From the NCBI RefSeq assembly GCF_003634575.1, contig NZ_RBLJ01000001.1, forward strand, positions 124,001 to 188,000: a DNA stretch of 64,000 nt, written 5' to 3'. The notes beneath the pieces were generated by a model, which saw nothing but the letters and a program-made list of their open reading frames with translations, was not told the DNA's origin and did no database searches. The DNA is from Photorhabdus asymbiotica (GTDB taxonomy: Bacteria > Pseudomonadota > Gammaproteobacteria > Enterobacterales > Enterobacteriaceae). This document shows, in pieces, positions 51,502 through 61,766 of this stretch; position 1 is the stretch's first letter, and every line of letters starts with the position of its first letter. A program made the translations under genes and the position numbers.

Positions 51502-52896
51502 TTATTTCAAGCTGCCAACCATATCTTCAGGACGAACCCACTCGTCAAACTCAGCTTCTGTCAGATAACCCAATTTCATTGCTGATTGTTTCAATGTCAG
51601 CCCTTCTTTATGCGCTTTCTTGGCAATCTCAGCTGCTTTGTCATAACCAATATGCGTATTCAGCGCGGTTACCAGCATCAAAGATTCGTTCAACAATTGA
51701 GTGATCCGATCACGGTTAGGCTCGATACCTATAGCGCAATGCTCATTGAAGCTACGCATACCATCAGCCAGTAAGCGGATAGATTGCAAGAAGTTATCAA
51801 TAACCATTGGGCGGAACACGTTCAGTTCAAAGTTGCCAGATGCTCCACCAATATTGATAGCAACATCATTACCCATCACTTGAGCACAAAGCATAGTGAC
51901 TGCTTCGCATTGAGTCGGGTTAACTTTACCTGGCATGATTGAGCTGCCTGGTTCGTTTTCAGGAATTGAAATTTCACCAATACCACAGCGTGGGCCAGAA
52001 GCCAGCCAGCGAACGTCGTTGGCAATCTTCATCATTGAAGCCGCCAGACCTTTCAATGCACCGTGTGAATGAACCAGTGCATCACAGGTAGCCAGAGCTT
52101 CAAATTTATTTGGTGCAGTGACAAACGGATGGCTGGTTAATTCAGCCAGCTTCTTAGCCACGCGAACGGCATACTCAGGATGCGTATTCAGACCAGTACC
52201 TACCGCTGTACCACCTAGTGCCAATTCACAAACATGAGGAATAGTGTCTTCAATGTGTTTCAGGTTATGAGTCAGCATGGCTGCCCAGCCGGAAATTTCC
52301 TGACCAAGTGTTAGTGGCGTCGCATCTTGCAAGTGAGTACGCCCAATTTTGACGATATCCTTGTAAGCTTCAGCTTTATCAGCCAGTGTTTTTTGTAATA
52401 CTTTCAGCTCAGGGATAAGGTGTTCACGCAGCGCGATAACTGCGGCAACATGCATCGCGGTTGGGAAAACATCGTTAGAACTCTGGCTCTTATTGACATC
52501 ATCGTTAGGATGGATAAGACGTTCACTACCCCGTACCCCGCCAAGAATCTCGCTACCACGGTTCGCCAACACTTCGTTCATATTCATGTTACTTTGTGTT
52601 CCGGAACCGGTCTGCCAGATAGCAAGCGGAAATTCTGTTGAATGTTTACCTTCCAGCACTTCTTTTGCGGCAGCAATAATTGCGTCACCCCGCTCTTTCG
52701 GCAGAAGACCCAAATCCATATTTACACTAGCCGCAGCCTGTTTGGTTAATGCAAGAGCGTGGATCAATGCAACCGGCATTTTCTCCTGCGAAATGCGGAA
52801 ATGCTCCAGCGAGCGTTGAGTTTGCGCTCCCCATAATTGGTCAGCAGGTACTTCGATAGGCCCCATTGAGTCTTTTTCAATGCGAGTGGCTGCCAT
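51502..52896 (-). CDS. fumC: FumC, class II fumarase
   Basis: A 464-residue fumarate hydratase. [20 protein letters not shown] at the N terminus, [33 protein letters not shown], and the signature [15 protein letters not shown] are all present. It interconverts fumarate and malate in the TCA cycle and does not need an iron-sulfur cluster. Its place next to tus and manA is as in E. coli, although fumA is missing between fumC and manA. AGGAGAGA precedes the ATG. Confidence 0.96.
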   Translation of the reverse strand: MAATRIEKDSMGPIEVPADQLWGAQTQRSLEHFRISQEKMPVALIHALALTKQAAASVNMDLGLLPKERGDAIIAAAKEVLEGKHSTEFPLAIWQTGSGTQSNMNMNEVLANRGSEILGGVRGSERLIHPNDDVNKSQSSNDVFPTAMHVAAVIALREHLIPELKVLQKTLADKAEAYKDIVKIGRTHLQDATPLTLGQEISGWAAMLTHNLKHIEDTIPHVCELALGGTAVGTGLNTHPEYAVRVAKKLAELTSHPFVTAPNKFEALATCDALVHSHGALKGLAASMMKIANDVRWLASGPRCGIGEISIPENEPGSSIMPGKVNPTQCEAVTMLCAQVMGNDVAINIGGASGNFELNVFRPMVIDNFLQSIRLLADGMRSFNEHCAIGIEPNRDRITQLLNESLMLVTALNTHIGYDKAAEIAKKAHKEGLTLKQSAMKLGYLTEAEFDEWVRPEDMVGSLK

Positions 52897-52935
52897 TACT
52901 ATCTCTCCTTAACACACAGAATAATCGAATATGCA

Positions 52936-53063
52936 TATACCCTTCATCCTTCAAGTTGCTGCTTTGTTGGCTGCTTTCACTCACCCCAGTCACATAGTTA
53001 TCTATGCTCCTGGGGATTCGTTCACTTGCCGCCGCGCTGCAACTCGAAATTTATTGGGTATAT
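52936..53063 (-). repeat. ERIC element, subtype B, reverse, tandem copy 1
   Basis: TATACCCTTCATCCTTCAAG to TTATTGGGTATA with CACCCCAGTCACATAG and GCGCTGCAACTCGAAATT. It abuts the next copy end to end, sharing the TATA junction. Confidence 0.95.
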
Positions 53064-53187
53064 ACCCTTCATCTTTCAAATCACTGCTTTGTTGGCTGCG
53101 TTCACTTACCCCTGTCACATCGTTATCTATGCTCCTGGGGATACGTTCACTTGCCGCCACGCTGTAAATTGAAATCTATTGGGTATA
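53061..53187 (-). repeat. ERIC element, subtype B, reverse, tandem copy 2
   Basis: TATACCCTTCATCTTTCAAA to CTATTGGGTATA. It differs from copy 1 at many positions (for example CCCCTGTCACATCG and CACGCTGTAAATTG), so it is not a recent duplication of it. The pair fills the fumC-manA gap. Confidence 0.95.
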
Positions 53188-53299
53188 GCATTCTGTTATC
53201 ATGCCATATATTAGTTCCTGATTATGCCGACCAAGTCGTGTTTATCGTATTGTAGTCGCAAGGAAATAGATTGATTTTTTTAAAAAGAGAGTAACGGCC

Positions 53300-54472
53300 A
53301 TGTTTAAGATGATAAATCAGATCCAGCACTATTCCTGGGGAAGTCAAACTGCCCTGACTGATATTTATGGTGTTGAAAATCCAGATAATCTGCCAATGGC
53401 TGAATTATGGATGGGCGCTCATCCTAAAAGCAGTTCAATTGTCGTCAATCCTGAAACGGGGAAACCGGTTGCCCTAAATGAATTAATAGCCGGTGATCCG
53501 GAAAAATATCTAGGAAAAGAAGTTGCAGATAAATTTCACCGTTTACCTTTCTTATTTAAAATTTTGTGTGCAGCTCAACCGCTCTCTATTCAGGTTCATC
53601 CCGATAAGAAATCCGCAGAAGAGGGTTTTGCCAAAGAGAATACCGCGGGTATTCCACTAGATTCACCGGAAAGAAATTACAAAGACGATAACCATAAACC
53701 CGAATTGGTTTATGCCCTGACTCCTTTCCGGGCAATCAATGGATTTCGGCCATTAAACGAAATCGTACAATTATTGGAATTTGTTACTGCGGCGCATCCC
53801 AAGATTCGATTTTTTATCCAAAAACCGGATGAACAGAATCTTGCTTTTTTATTTTGCCAATTACTCAATATGAGCGGCAAACAAAAACAGCTGGCTCTCG
53901 GCGTATTAAAATCAGCATTAAACAGCCGCATCGGAGAACCCTGGGATACCATTAAAAAAATGGCAGAGTTTTATCCTGACGACAATGGTCTGTTTACCCC
54001 GCTTTTGTTAAACGTTATTGAGCTTGAACCAGGCCAGGCTATGTTTTTATGCGCCCGCACGCCTCACGCTTATCTGGAAGGCGTTGCGCTTGAAGTCATG
54101 GCAAACTCAGATAATGTTCTGCGGGCTGGCTTGACCAATAAACATATGGATATTCCTGAGTTAATGGCAAACCTCGATTTTGTACCAAAACCAGTAAACA
54201 CATTATTAACCCTGCCAAAACAGCAAAAAACAGCGCAGAACTTCCCGGTTCCCATCAATGATTTTGCATTTTCTATTTATCCTTTATCAGAACAGCCAAT
54301 TGCTCTTGAGAACAATTCAGCATCAATTGTTTTTTGTGTTGAAGGTCAAACAGTTATACAATCTGGCGAACACCAATTAAGAATTTTCCCAGGTGAATCG
54401 GTATTTATATCTGCTACCGAGAAAGTTGTGACTATTCACGGTAATGGTTTTACCGCTCGGGTTTTTAATTAA
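53300..54472 (+). CDS. manA: ManA, mannose-6-phosphate isomerase
   Basis: A 390-residue type I phosphomannose isomerase. YSWGSQTALTDIYG at the start, LPFLFKILCAAQPLSIQVHP with the zinc-binding Gln/His, DNHKPELVYALTPF (glutamate ligand), and FLCARTPHAYLEGVALEVMA near residue 255. It converts mannose-6-phosphate to fructose-6-phosphate. GAGAGTAACGGCC before the ATG is a weak-looking ribosome site. The E. coli neighbours fumA and fumC are on the same side. Confidence 0.95.
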   Translation: MFKMINQIQHYSWGSQTALTDIYGVENPDNLPMAELWMGAHPKSSSIVVNPETGKPVALNELIAGDPEKYLGKEVADKFHRLPFLFKILCAAQPLSIQVHPDKKSAEEGFAKENTAGIPLDSPERNYKDDNHKPELVYALTPFRAINGFRPLNEIVQLLEFVTAAHPKIRFFIQKPDEQNLAFLFCQLLNMSGKQKQLALGVLKSALNSRIGEPWDTIKKMAEFYPDDNGLFTPLLLNVIELEPGQAMFLCARTPHAYLEGVALEVMANSDNVLRAGLTNKHMDIPELMANLDFVPKPVNTLLTLPKQQKTAQNFPVPINDFAFSIYPLSEQPIALENNSASIVFCVEGQTVIQSGEHQLRIFPGESVFISATEKVVTIHGNGFTARVFN

Positions 54473-54622
54473 TAATATACGCTAATCTGGGTCTAAAACT
54501 TATTCACAGGCTGTTAAACACGACTTAAACTCCAAGCTGTGTCAACGGCCATTTTATACTAGAAGAGTACATATTATCCGCTAATTACCTGCAAATATGT
54601 ACTAAAAGGATGGATTTCCATT

Positions 54623-56173
54623 ATGAAAAAATCGTTAGTGGCAGTAGGCGTTATCGTTGCCTTAGGTGCAATCTGGACTGGAGCTTCATGGTATACCGGT
54701 AAACAAATCGAGCAACATATTGGCCCAGCTGTTGCCCTCGCAAATGCAGAGTTGGAAAAAGCATTCCCTGAAACTGGTCTGGTATTACAGAGTAAAGATT
54801 TCCAGCGTGGCGTATTTAGTTCTGATGTACGTCTTGTCCTGAAGGTTAAAGAAGGTATTAAAAACGCAGAAATCAAACCTGGTGAAGAGATCTCAATTAA
54901 ATCTGTGATTGATCACGGCCCTTTCCCGCTGGCACAAGTGAAGAAATTTACCCTTATTCCCAGCGCGGCTTCCGTGCATTCCGAATTGGAAAATAGCGAA
55001 GCTTTAAAACCATTATTTGAAGTTACGAAAGGCAAATCTCTGTTCACTGCTGATTCTCGTATCAGTTATAGTGGCGATACTATTTCTGATGTTGATATCA
55101 TCCCTGTCGATTTTGCAGAAAATGGCGCTAAATTCAATTTTTCTGGCGCCAAACTGACTTCAGATCTCAGCCACGGGCTGAAAGATATCTCACTGACAAT
55201 AAAGAGTGACCAACTGACCATCAACAAAAATGACGAAAACTTCGTTGTTAAAGGTATTGATTTAGACCTGTCCAATAAAAAAGGCAAGTTTGATATCTAT
55301 GTGGGTGATCAAAACATCAAAATTCAGGAAATCAGTCTGAAAGGTATCACCAATCAAGATATCGTTCTCTCTGGCCTTAAAATGGGTTCAAATATCAGTG
55401 AAGACGAAACGAATCTGAAAGGGAAAATCACGTATAGTTTAGATGGTTTCAAACTAAAAGATATTGATTTTGGTTCCGGGACATTTGCTATTACCGCGGA
55501 TCGTCTGGATGGTGCAGCCGTGCGTAAATTTACCCAAGCATATAATGATGCCACAGCCAAATCTCTCGCTTCTGGCGATCTCTCTTCCGATGCAGCAGAC
55601 ACAGCTATTATTGATGCTATTTTTTCTAATCTGCCCATCCTGCTGAAAAATAATCCGCAATTTGGTATCGAACCATTAACCTGGAAAAATACCAAAGGTG
55701 AAAGTACCATTAATTACAAAGTGAGTCTGAAGAATTTACCGAAAGATAAAAGTAGCTTATCTTCAATGAAAACCGAGGAAGCTATCCGCACTTTGATTCA
55801 GGATATGTCTCTGAATGTGACATTACCAAAACCAATGGTACTTGAATTCGCCACTCAAGCATCATTGGTTAATGGTATGGATAAAGGCAGAGCTGAAGAA
55901 AACGCGGAACAACAGGTAAAACAATTGGAGCAACTTGGAAAATTGTTTAGAATCACCACTGTTGATGATAACGCTATTAGCATTAAGTTTAATTATGCAG
56001 ACGGTAAAGTAGAAATGAACGGTGAGAAAATGTCCTTACCTAAGTTCATGTCTGAGTATGGTTTATCCGAGTCTTCTGATGATGACGAAGCACCAGAGCA
56101 AACGATGCCAGAGGATGACAGCCACAACAGTGGAAATATACAGGCAGAAGGCACGGTGCAACCTGCACAATAA
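54623..56173 (+). CDS. ydgA: YdgA-family DUF945 protein
   Basis: A 516-residue protein with one N-terminal membrane helix or signal (LVAVGVIVALGAIWTGASWY), then TGKQIEQHIGPAVALANAEL and a long beta-rich periplasmic body typical of DUF945. LQSKDFQRGVFSSDVRLVLK and FAITADRLDGAAVRKF are recognisable. The C-terminal 35 residues are acidic and low complexity (ESSDDDEAPEQTMPEDD). E. coli YdgA is an inner-membrane-anchored protein of unclear role. It ends at a strong terminator. Confidence 0.88.
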   Translation: MKKSLVAVGVIVALGAIWTGASWYTGKQIEQHIGPAVALANAELEKAFPETGLVLQSKDFQRGVFSSDVRLVLKVKEGIKNAEIKPGEEISIKSVIDHGPFPLAQVKKFTLIPSAASVHSELENSEALKPLFEVTKGKSLFTADSRISYSGDTISDVDIIPVDFAENGAKFNFSGAKLTSDLSHGLKDISLTIKSDQLTINKNDENFVVKGIDLDLSNKKGKFDIYVGDQNIKIQEISLKGITNQDIVLSGLKMGSNISEDETNLKGKITYSLDGFKLKDIDFGSGTFAITADRLDGAAVRKFTQAYNDATAKSLASGDLSSDAADTAIIDAIFSNLPILLKNNPQFGIEPLTWKNTKGESTINYKVSLKNLPKDKSSLSSMKTEEAIRTLIQDMSLNVTLPKPMVLEFATQASLVNGMDKGRAEENAEQQVKQLEQLGKLFRITTVDDNAISIKFNYADGKVEMNGEKMSLPKFMSEYGLSESSDDDEAPEQTMPEDDSHNSGNIQAEGTVQPAQ

Positions 56174-56199
56174 ACAACCATAAACGCTTATGCTAAAAT

Positions 56200-56228
56200 G
56201 CCAGTCAACCAATTTGACTGGCTTTTTT
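56200..56228 (+). terminator. rho-independent terminator of ydgA
   Basis: GCCAGTCAA pairs with TTTGACTGGC around a short loop, followed by six T residues; 27 bases after the stop. Confidence 0.92.
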
Positions 56229-56250
56229 ATATAAAAAAAGGACCCGGAAT

Positions 56251-57252
56251 ATGATTGATATACAGCTCCCACTAACAGATTTACACCGCCATCTTGACGG
56301 CAATATCCGGCCAGCAACCATTTTAGATCTTGCCCACCAGCATAATATTCAACTACCAGCTAATAACCTGGAATTACTACTTCCTCATGTTCAGGTTATT
56401 GAAAATGAACCCGATCTCGTTAGCTTTTTACAAAAATTAGATTGGGGTGTGGCAGTACTGGCTGATTTAGATGCCTGCCGGCGGGTTGCTATTGAAAATG
56501 TTGAAGATGCTGTAAATGCTGGTCTGGATTATGTGGAATTACGTTTTTCCCCTTATTACATGGCAATGAAACATCAATTACCCATTGAAGGGGTTGTTGA
56601 AGCCGTTATTGATGGTATCTATTCTGCCCGCCAAAATAACGACATCGATATTCGCCTTATTGGTATTCTAAGCAGAACTTTTGGTGAAAACGCCTGCTAT
56701 CAAGAATTGGCTGGTTTACTGGCTCACCACCAGCATATTACTGCATTGGATCTGGCGGGTGATGAATTAGGTTTCCCAGGTCATCTTTTCCAATCTCATT
56801 TTACTAAAGCTCGTGATACTGGCTGGCAAATAACTGTCCATGCTGGTGAAGCAGCAGGCGCTGAAAGTATTTGGCATGCCATTCGTGAATTAGGCGCGAC
56901 TCGTATCGGTCACGGTGTAAAAGCGATTACTGATCCAGCCTTGATGGATTATTTAGTTGAAAATCGTATCGGTATTGAAACCTGTTTAACCTCAAACCTT
57001 CAAACCAGCACCGTTAATTCTTTATTGGACCATCCACTAAAAAGATTCCTGGAAAAAGGGATTCTTGCTTCCATTAATACAGACGATCCGGTAGTTGAAG
57101 GTATCGACATTCGCCATGAATATGACGTTGCTGCCCCTGCCGCAGGTTTATCCGCCGCTCAAATCCGCCAGGCTCAAATAAATGGGCTGGAAACCGCTTT
57201 TATCAGTGATGCAGAAAAACAAGCATTACGGGCGAAAGTAGCAAACCGTTAA
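56251..57252 (+). CDS. add: Add, adenosine deaminase
   Basis: A 333-residue metal-dependent deaminase. The zinc histidines are in [10 protein letters not shown], the catalytic set in VHAGEAAG and IGHGVKAI, and the late aspartates in [10 protein letters not shown]. It turns adenosine and deoxyadenosine into inosine and deoxyinosine. AAAGGACCCGG lies before the ATG. It is separated from ydgA by a terminator, so it has its own promoter, and a second hairpin follows. Confidence 0.95.
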   Translation: MIDIQLPLTDLHRHLDGNIRPATILDLAHQHNIQLPANNLELLLPHVQVIENEPDLVSFLQKLDWGVAVLADLDACRRVAIENVEDAVNAGLDYVELRFSPYYMAMKHQLPIEGVVEAVIDGIYSARQNNDIDIRLIGILSRTFGENACYQELAGLLAHHQHITALDLAGDELGFPGHLFQSHFTKARDTGWQITVHAGEAAGAESIWHAIRELGATRIGHGVKAITDPALMDYLVENRIGIETCLTSNLQTSTVNSLLDHPLKRFLEKGILASINTDDPVVEGIDIRHEYDVAAPAAGLSAAQIRQAQINGLETAFISDAEKQALRAKVANR

Positions 57253-57263
57253 GTTCAGATAGT

Positions 57264-57292
57264 AATCAGGAATGGGTTTCCCATTCCTGATT
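57264..57292 (+). terminator. hairpin after add
   Basis: AATCAGGAATGGG pairs perfectly with CCCATTCCTGATT across a three-base loop, between convergent add and the permease gene. Confidence 0.88.
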
Positions 57293-57311
57293 ATGGTTAT
57301 TTATTTGGAAT

Positions 57312-58913
57312 TTAATCCTCGTCTTCCGTTGGTAAAACCGCCTTGGGTAAAGCACTAAACGTTCCCCAATAAAAAGCAATTAAAGATATCACTGCTACTG
57401 CAACGATATCCCAAGGCGCTGAAATAATGCCTTTACCGCCAAATGTGCCTAAATAGGACAAAATGATCATTGCACTATAGAAACCAATCAACCACAAAGA
57501 AGAAGTTATCTGTTGGCGTAAACTCACTTTGTCTACAGGAACTTTATTTTTGAATAACAAGTAGATAAAGAATAAGACAATCTGTAATCCAAGCAACCAG
57601 GAAACCGTTTCCCAACCAGACCAATAAACAATGAAAGCGGAAATAATAAAAGAGAGCGGACCAATGATCGCAAACCATTTAATATAAAAGGGACGTTTTA
57701 TCTCTTTGGCATTTCGGCGTAAAGCAGAAACGGTTACTGGCGCTAACGCATAGCTCAAGACTAATGCCGCGGAAACAACACTGATGAGTTTTTCCCATGA
57801 AGGAAAAGGTAATGTCCAAAAAATAGCAAGAATAAATGTCAACCAAAGTGCAGGACGGGGTATTCCCGATTGTTCATCAATATGGGTAAACACATTAAAC
57901 AACGTTCCACTTTTTGCCCAGCCATAAATAACACGCGGAGTCGCATTCATATAAATATTCCCAGTGCCACTTGGGGAGATCACCGCATCACATACCACCA
58001 AAAAAGCAAGCCATCCTGCACCCAGTATTAAAGCTATGTCACGAAACGGCAGTGAAAAATATTGTCCAATTTGTTTCCAGCCACCAAAGAGTAACTCTGA
58101 GGGTATCCCACCAAGAAAAGCTAATTGCAATAAAACATAAATGACCGTAGACAGTAAAATAGACAGAATAAGGGCAATCGGAATTGTCTTTTGGGGTTTT
58201 TCCACTTCACCGGCGACAGAAATAATTGGCGTCAAACCAAGATAGGCAAAAATAATGCCACCAGCCGAAACCGCAGCTTGAACACCAGATACCCCATAAG
58301 GAGAAAATCCGTGAACTTGCAGATTACTTGGATTGAAGTAATTCAAAAGGATAACAATAACCAGCAGCGGAACAACGAATTTGAAGATACTAATAATATT
58401 GTTGGATTTCGCAAAGGTTTTCACACTGTTGTAATTAAGGTAAAAGAAAAATGCTAATAAAATAAATTGAACCAACCAACCTGCCAAAGTTGGATCACCA
58501 GAACCAGGCCGACTAAGAAATGGGAACCACGCAGCCGCATATTGTCGAGCCGCAACAACTTCAATAGCGATAAGACTAGAAAACGCGATTAAAGTGATAG
58601 ACCCCATTAAATATCCCATGAGCTCACCATGAGAAAATACCGGATAACGAATAATGCCACCCGATTTAGGTAATGCCGCCCCCAGTTCGCAATAAACAAT
58701 GCCGAGTAAAAGTACGGCGATACCGCCAATCACCCAGGAAAAAATCCCAGCTGGCCCTGCAATAATAGACACATGGCTGACGGCAAATAACCAGCCAGAG
58801 CCAAAAATAGCCCCCAATCCAATGAAGGTTAAATCTGTGAGTGTTAACTGTTTTTTAAATTTTCCCTGCCCGGAATCGGATTTTGGCAGTGACGCGGCTT
58901 CGTATGGGACCAT
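57312..58913 (-). CDS. APC-family amino acid permease
   Basis: About 533 residues with 12 or more hydrophobic helices. The first helix has the APC substrate motif FIGLGAIFGSGWLFAVSHVS, followed by SWVIGGIAVLLLGIVYCELG and GGIIFAYLGLTPIISVAGEV (the second broken helix). It sits directly downstream of the ALDH and DapA-like genes, which suggests hydroxyproline or a related amino acid as substrate. ATG 58913 was chosen since the in-frame extension upstream overlaps untranslated sequence. The C terminus is acidic (PTEDED). Confidence 0.85.
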   Translation of the reverse strand: MVPYEAASLPKSDSGQGKFKKQLTLTDLTFIGLGAIFGSGWLFAVSHVSIIAGPAGIFSWVIGGIAVLLLGIVYCELGAALPKSGGIIRYPVFSHGELMGYLMGSITLIAFSSLIAIEVVAARQYAAAWFPFLSRPGSGDPTLAGWLVQFILLAFFFYLNYNSVKTFAKSNNIISIFKFVVPLLVIVILLNYFNPSNLQVHGFSPYGVSGVQAAVSAGGIIFAYLGLTPIISVAGEVEKPQKTIPIALILSILLSTVIYVLLQLAFLGGIPSELLFGGWKQIGQYFSLPFRDIALILGAGWLAFLVVCDAVISPSGTGNIYMNATPRVIYGWAKSGTLFNVFTHIDEQSGIPRPALWLTFILAIFWTLPFPSWEKLISVVSAALVLSYALAPVTVSALRRNAKEIKRPFYIKWFAIIGPLSFIISAFIVYWSGWETVSWLLGLQIVLFFIYLLFKNKVPVDKVSLRQQITSSLWLIGFYSAMIILSYLGTFGGKGIISAPWDIVAVAVISLIAFYWGTFSALPKAVLPTEDED

Positions 58914-59017
58914 AATTATTCGCTCTTTTCTGTTTTTTATTTGATATACGCCAAAGCAAGGTAACTTCGCATAACAGTGGCGCAATAATGAGCTTCCCGA
59001 TAGCAAGCGATGCTAAC

Positions 59018-60601
59018 TTATAATGCTTCTCTACTCATTCCCCCATTAATTAACCGAGAAATATTTAACGGATTACGGTTTTGCAGAGCTGGGGGAAGTA
59101 AGGATTCAGGATAGTTTTGGAAACATACCGGACGCAGAAAACGCCATATCGCCAGTGTGCCAACTGAAGTGCCTCTCGCATCTGAAGTCGCTGGGTAAGG
59201 CCCGCCATGAACCATGGCATCACCTACTTCAACTCCTGTTGGGTAACCGTTAATAACCACCCTGCCAGCAATGTTCTGTAATCTTCGACTAAGCTCGTGC
59301 GCATTAGCTAATTCATCGTGTTCACCAATCAAGGTCGCGGTAAGCTGTCCCGGCAAACAGTCAATTGCGTGCAAGAGCTGATGTTGATTTACGGCTTCAA
59401 TCACAATAGCAACAGGACCGAAAACCTCTTCTTGTAATAAGGTATTTTTATTCAACAACAAAGCAATATCTGCATAATACAGCATCGCACTGGCTTGATT
59501 TTCATGATGTTTACCAATGGCTAACCGTCTCATTAAGGGTTCATTATCCAGCTGATGAATACCTTTTTGGTAACTCAGTAATGTGCCTCGGTTTAGCATT
59601 GACTGTGCCGGACGAAGAGTGATTTCCTGCCCTAATTGAGCCATAAACTGAGTAAATTCTGGTGAACGAATACCCAGGATCATCCCCGGTTTAGTACAAA
59701 ACTGACCGCAACCTAGTGTGAATGAATTTACCAGTTCTTGAGCGATTTGTTTTCCTCGCTGTGTTAAGGCGTTTGGCAGCACAATAACTGGATTGATACT
59801 CGACATTTCAGCAAAAAACGGAATAGGTTGTGGTCGCTGCATGGCCATATCAAATAGTGCCCGTCCACCAGCGAGTGAACCGGTAAAACCAACGGCCTGA
59901 ATAATCGGGTGTTTGACGAGATCGGCCCCCACGTTATTGCCATAAATCATATTGAACACACCTAAGGGCATTTGTGTGGCGGTGATTGCACGTTCAATGG
60001 CTTCTGCAATAATTTCAGCGGTAGCCATATGGCCGCTATGTGCTTTAAAAACAACAGAGCAGCCCGCAGCTAATGCTGACGCCGTGTCACCACCAGCGGT
60101 TGAAAAAGCTAAAGGGAAATTACTGGCACCGAAAACCGCAACAGGACCAAGAGGAATATGACATTGGCGAATATCAACTCTGGAGAGTGGTTTTCTCTCA
60201 GGTTGTGCCGTATCAATACGGGCAGCATGAACATCACCACGGCGTAACAGCGTGGCAAATAGCCTCATTTGCCCGCTTGTTCTCGACTGTTCGCCCTGAA
60301 GTCTGGCGGGTGGTAAGGCTGTTTCTGCTGATACAAGGGCAATGAAGTCATCGCCGAGAGCATCAATTTCATCTGCAATTTTATCTAAAAAAGCGGCACG
60401 TTCTGCTAACGATGTTTGGCTATAACATGTAAATGCATTGCCGGCGGCTTGAGCGGCGAGCTCAACCTCACGTACTGTAGCCTGATAAAACGCATAACCC
60501 ATTGGTGAGTTATCCTCCGCCCGCTGGCTGTGTAAACAACGCTCTCCCTCTGCTTGCCTGCGACCACCGATAAATTGCATACCTGAATGTGTTACCAACA
60601 T
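59018..60601 (-). CDS. 2-oxoglutarate semialdehyde dehydrogenase-like ALDH
   Basis: A 527-residue aldehyde dehydrogenase of the ketoglutaric semialdehyde (2,5-dioxopentanoate) group. Motifs: GPVAVFGASNFPLAFSTAGG (NAD(P) site), VGFTGSLAGGRALFD, the general-base glutamate in FFAEMSSINP and the nucleophile cysteine in LGCGQFCTKPG. GYPTGVEVGDAMVHGGPYPA is characteristic of the group. It makes 2-oxoglutarate, the last step of hydroxyproline or sugar-acid breakdown. AGGAGAAAT lies before ATG 60601. It follows the DapA-like gene by 41 bases. Confidence 0.9.
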   Translation of the reverse strand: MLVTHSGMQFIGGRRQAEGERCLHSQRAEDNSPMGYAFYQATVREVELAAQAAGNAFTCYSQTSLAERAAFLDKIADEIDALGDDFIALVSAETALPPARLQGEQSRTSGQMRLFATLLRRGDVHAARIDTAQPERKPLSRVDIRQCHIPLGPVAVFGASNFPLAFSTAGGDTASALAAGCSVVFKAHSGHMATAEIIAEAIERAITATQMPLGVFNMIYGNNVGADLVKHPIIQAVGFTGSLAGGRALFDMAMQRPQPIPFFAEMSSINPVIVLPNALTQRGKQIAQELVNSFTLGCGQFCTKPGMILGIRSPEFTQFMAQLGQEITLRPAQSMLNRGTLLSYQKGIHQLDNEPLMRRLAIGKHHENQASAMLYYADIALLLNKNTLLQEEVFGPVAIVIEAVNQHQLLHAIDCLPGQLTATLIGEHDELANAHELSRRLQNIAGRVVINGYPTGVEVGDAMVHGGPYPATSDARGTSVGTLAIWRFLRPVCFQNYPESLLPPALQNRNPLNISRLINGGMSREAL

Positions 60602-60642
60602 AATGATTTCTCCTAAGGTATAAGATAAGCCCCAAATGGCAT

Positions 60643-61563
60643 TCAGAGGCCCACATCAGGCAGCAAAGGACGATTTGCCAGAGCTTTTTCTACAATAGCG
60701 CGTACTTCAGCCAATATTTCCCCTTCCAGTGGTAAACGTGGCGGACGGGTAATAGCACTACCACGACCAACCATTTCTTCACACAATTTGATGCATTGCA
60801 CCAAATCAGGACGGAAATCCAAATGCAGCAAAGGCATAAACCAGCGATATAACTCCCGAGCTTCTTCATAACGTTTCTGTTTAGCCAGCCGGAATAAGGT
60901 CTCTCCCTCCCGTGGAAAGGCATTTGACATGCCAGAAATCCAACCTTCTGCTCCCACGGCGACCGACTCTAAAACGACGTCATCCAAACCAGCAAAAAGA
61001 ATGAAACGATCACCGGTTTCATTGGGAATATCACTAAAAGGACGTGTATTACCTGATGAATCTTTAAACGCAACGATATTTTCACAATCGGCCAGAGATA
61101 TCAGCATCTTCGGCGTAATATCATTTTTATACAGCAGAGGGTTGTTATATAGCATGATGGGCAAATCGGTAGAGGCGGCAATTGTACGGAAATACGCCCT
61201 ATTTTCTTTTGGTGTTGGCGTATAAACCAGTGGCGGCATGATCATCACCCCACTAGCCCCTGCCTGGCGGCATTCAGCAACCATTTTGCACGCATTATCG
61301 GTTGTCAGTTCTGCAATCCCCGAAAGGACGGGAACTTTTCCACCAGCAACATCCACCGCAAGCTCAATGACAGCACGCTTTTCCTCCATGGACAAAGAGG
61401 TGTTTTCCCCTACGGAGCCATTGACGACTAAACCAGAAACCCCATCTTTAATCAGGTTGGTCATTACCTTATGAGTGGCGTCTAAATTAATGGAAAAATC
61501 GGGGTTAAATTGTGTCGTCACTGCTGGAAAAACCCCCTGCCAGTTAACTTTCTTTTTGCTCAT
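60643..61563 (-). CDS. DapA-family lyase, probable pyrroline-4-hydroxy-2-carboxylate deaminase
   Basis: About 306 residues, DHDPS/NAL superfamily TIM barrel. VFPAVTTQFNPDFSINLDAT at the start, GSVGENTSLSMEEK, the catalytic tyrosine in LPIMLYNNPL and the Schiff-base lysine in NIVAFKDSSGN. In hydroxyproline catabolism this enzyme deaminates and dehydrates 1-pyrroline-4-hydroxy-2-carboxylate to 2-oxoglutarate semialdehyde, the substrate of the next gene. Context (ALDH, proline-racemase family gene) favours this over true DapA. ATG 61563 has AGGATAGGG upstream; the ATG at 61608 has none. Confidence 0.85.
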   Translation of the reverse strand: MSKKKVNWQGVFPAVTTQFNPDFSINLDATHKVMTNLIKDGVSGLVVNGSVGENTSLSMEEKRAVIELAVDVAGGKVPVLSGIAELTTDNACKMVAECRQAGASGVMIMPPLVYTPTPKENRAYFRTIAASTDLPIMLYNNPLLYKNDITPKMLISLADCENIVAFKDSSGNTRPFSDIPNETGDRFILFAGLDDVVLESVAVGAEGWISGMSNAFPREGETLFRLAKQKRYEEARELYRWFMPLLHLDFRPDLVQCIKLCEEMVGRGSAITRPPRLPLEGEILAEVRAIVEKALANRPLLPDVGL

Positions 61564-61766
61564 AGCCCTATCCTGTAATTGCCATTGATTTATTTGATTG
61601 ATATTCAAAATACGAGTTGTTTTTATTTTGTAAACAAAGTGTGACTTATTGGTTTTGATCGAATGATGGCTATTTCGCCACAGAGAAGCTTGTCACTTTT
61701 CGCAGTGAACAATGACGAAATTGGCATAATAGGAATTCCTGATTACAGATAAAAAGGCCAATTGGA
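61564..61766. promoter_or_regulatory. promoter region of the catabolic operon
   Basis: About 200 bases between the DapA-like start and the end of the AraC regulator. It should contain the operon promoter and the regulator binding site. CTTGTCACTTTTCGCAGTG is GC-richer than its surroundings, but no operator could be defined. Confidence 0.4.
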
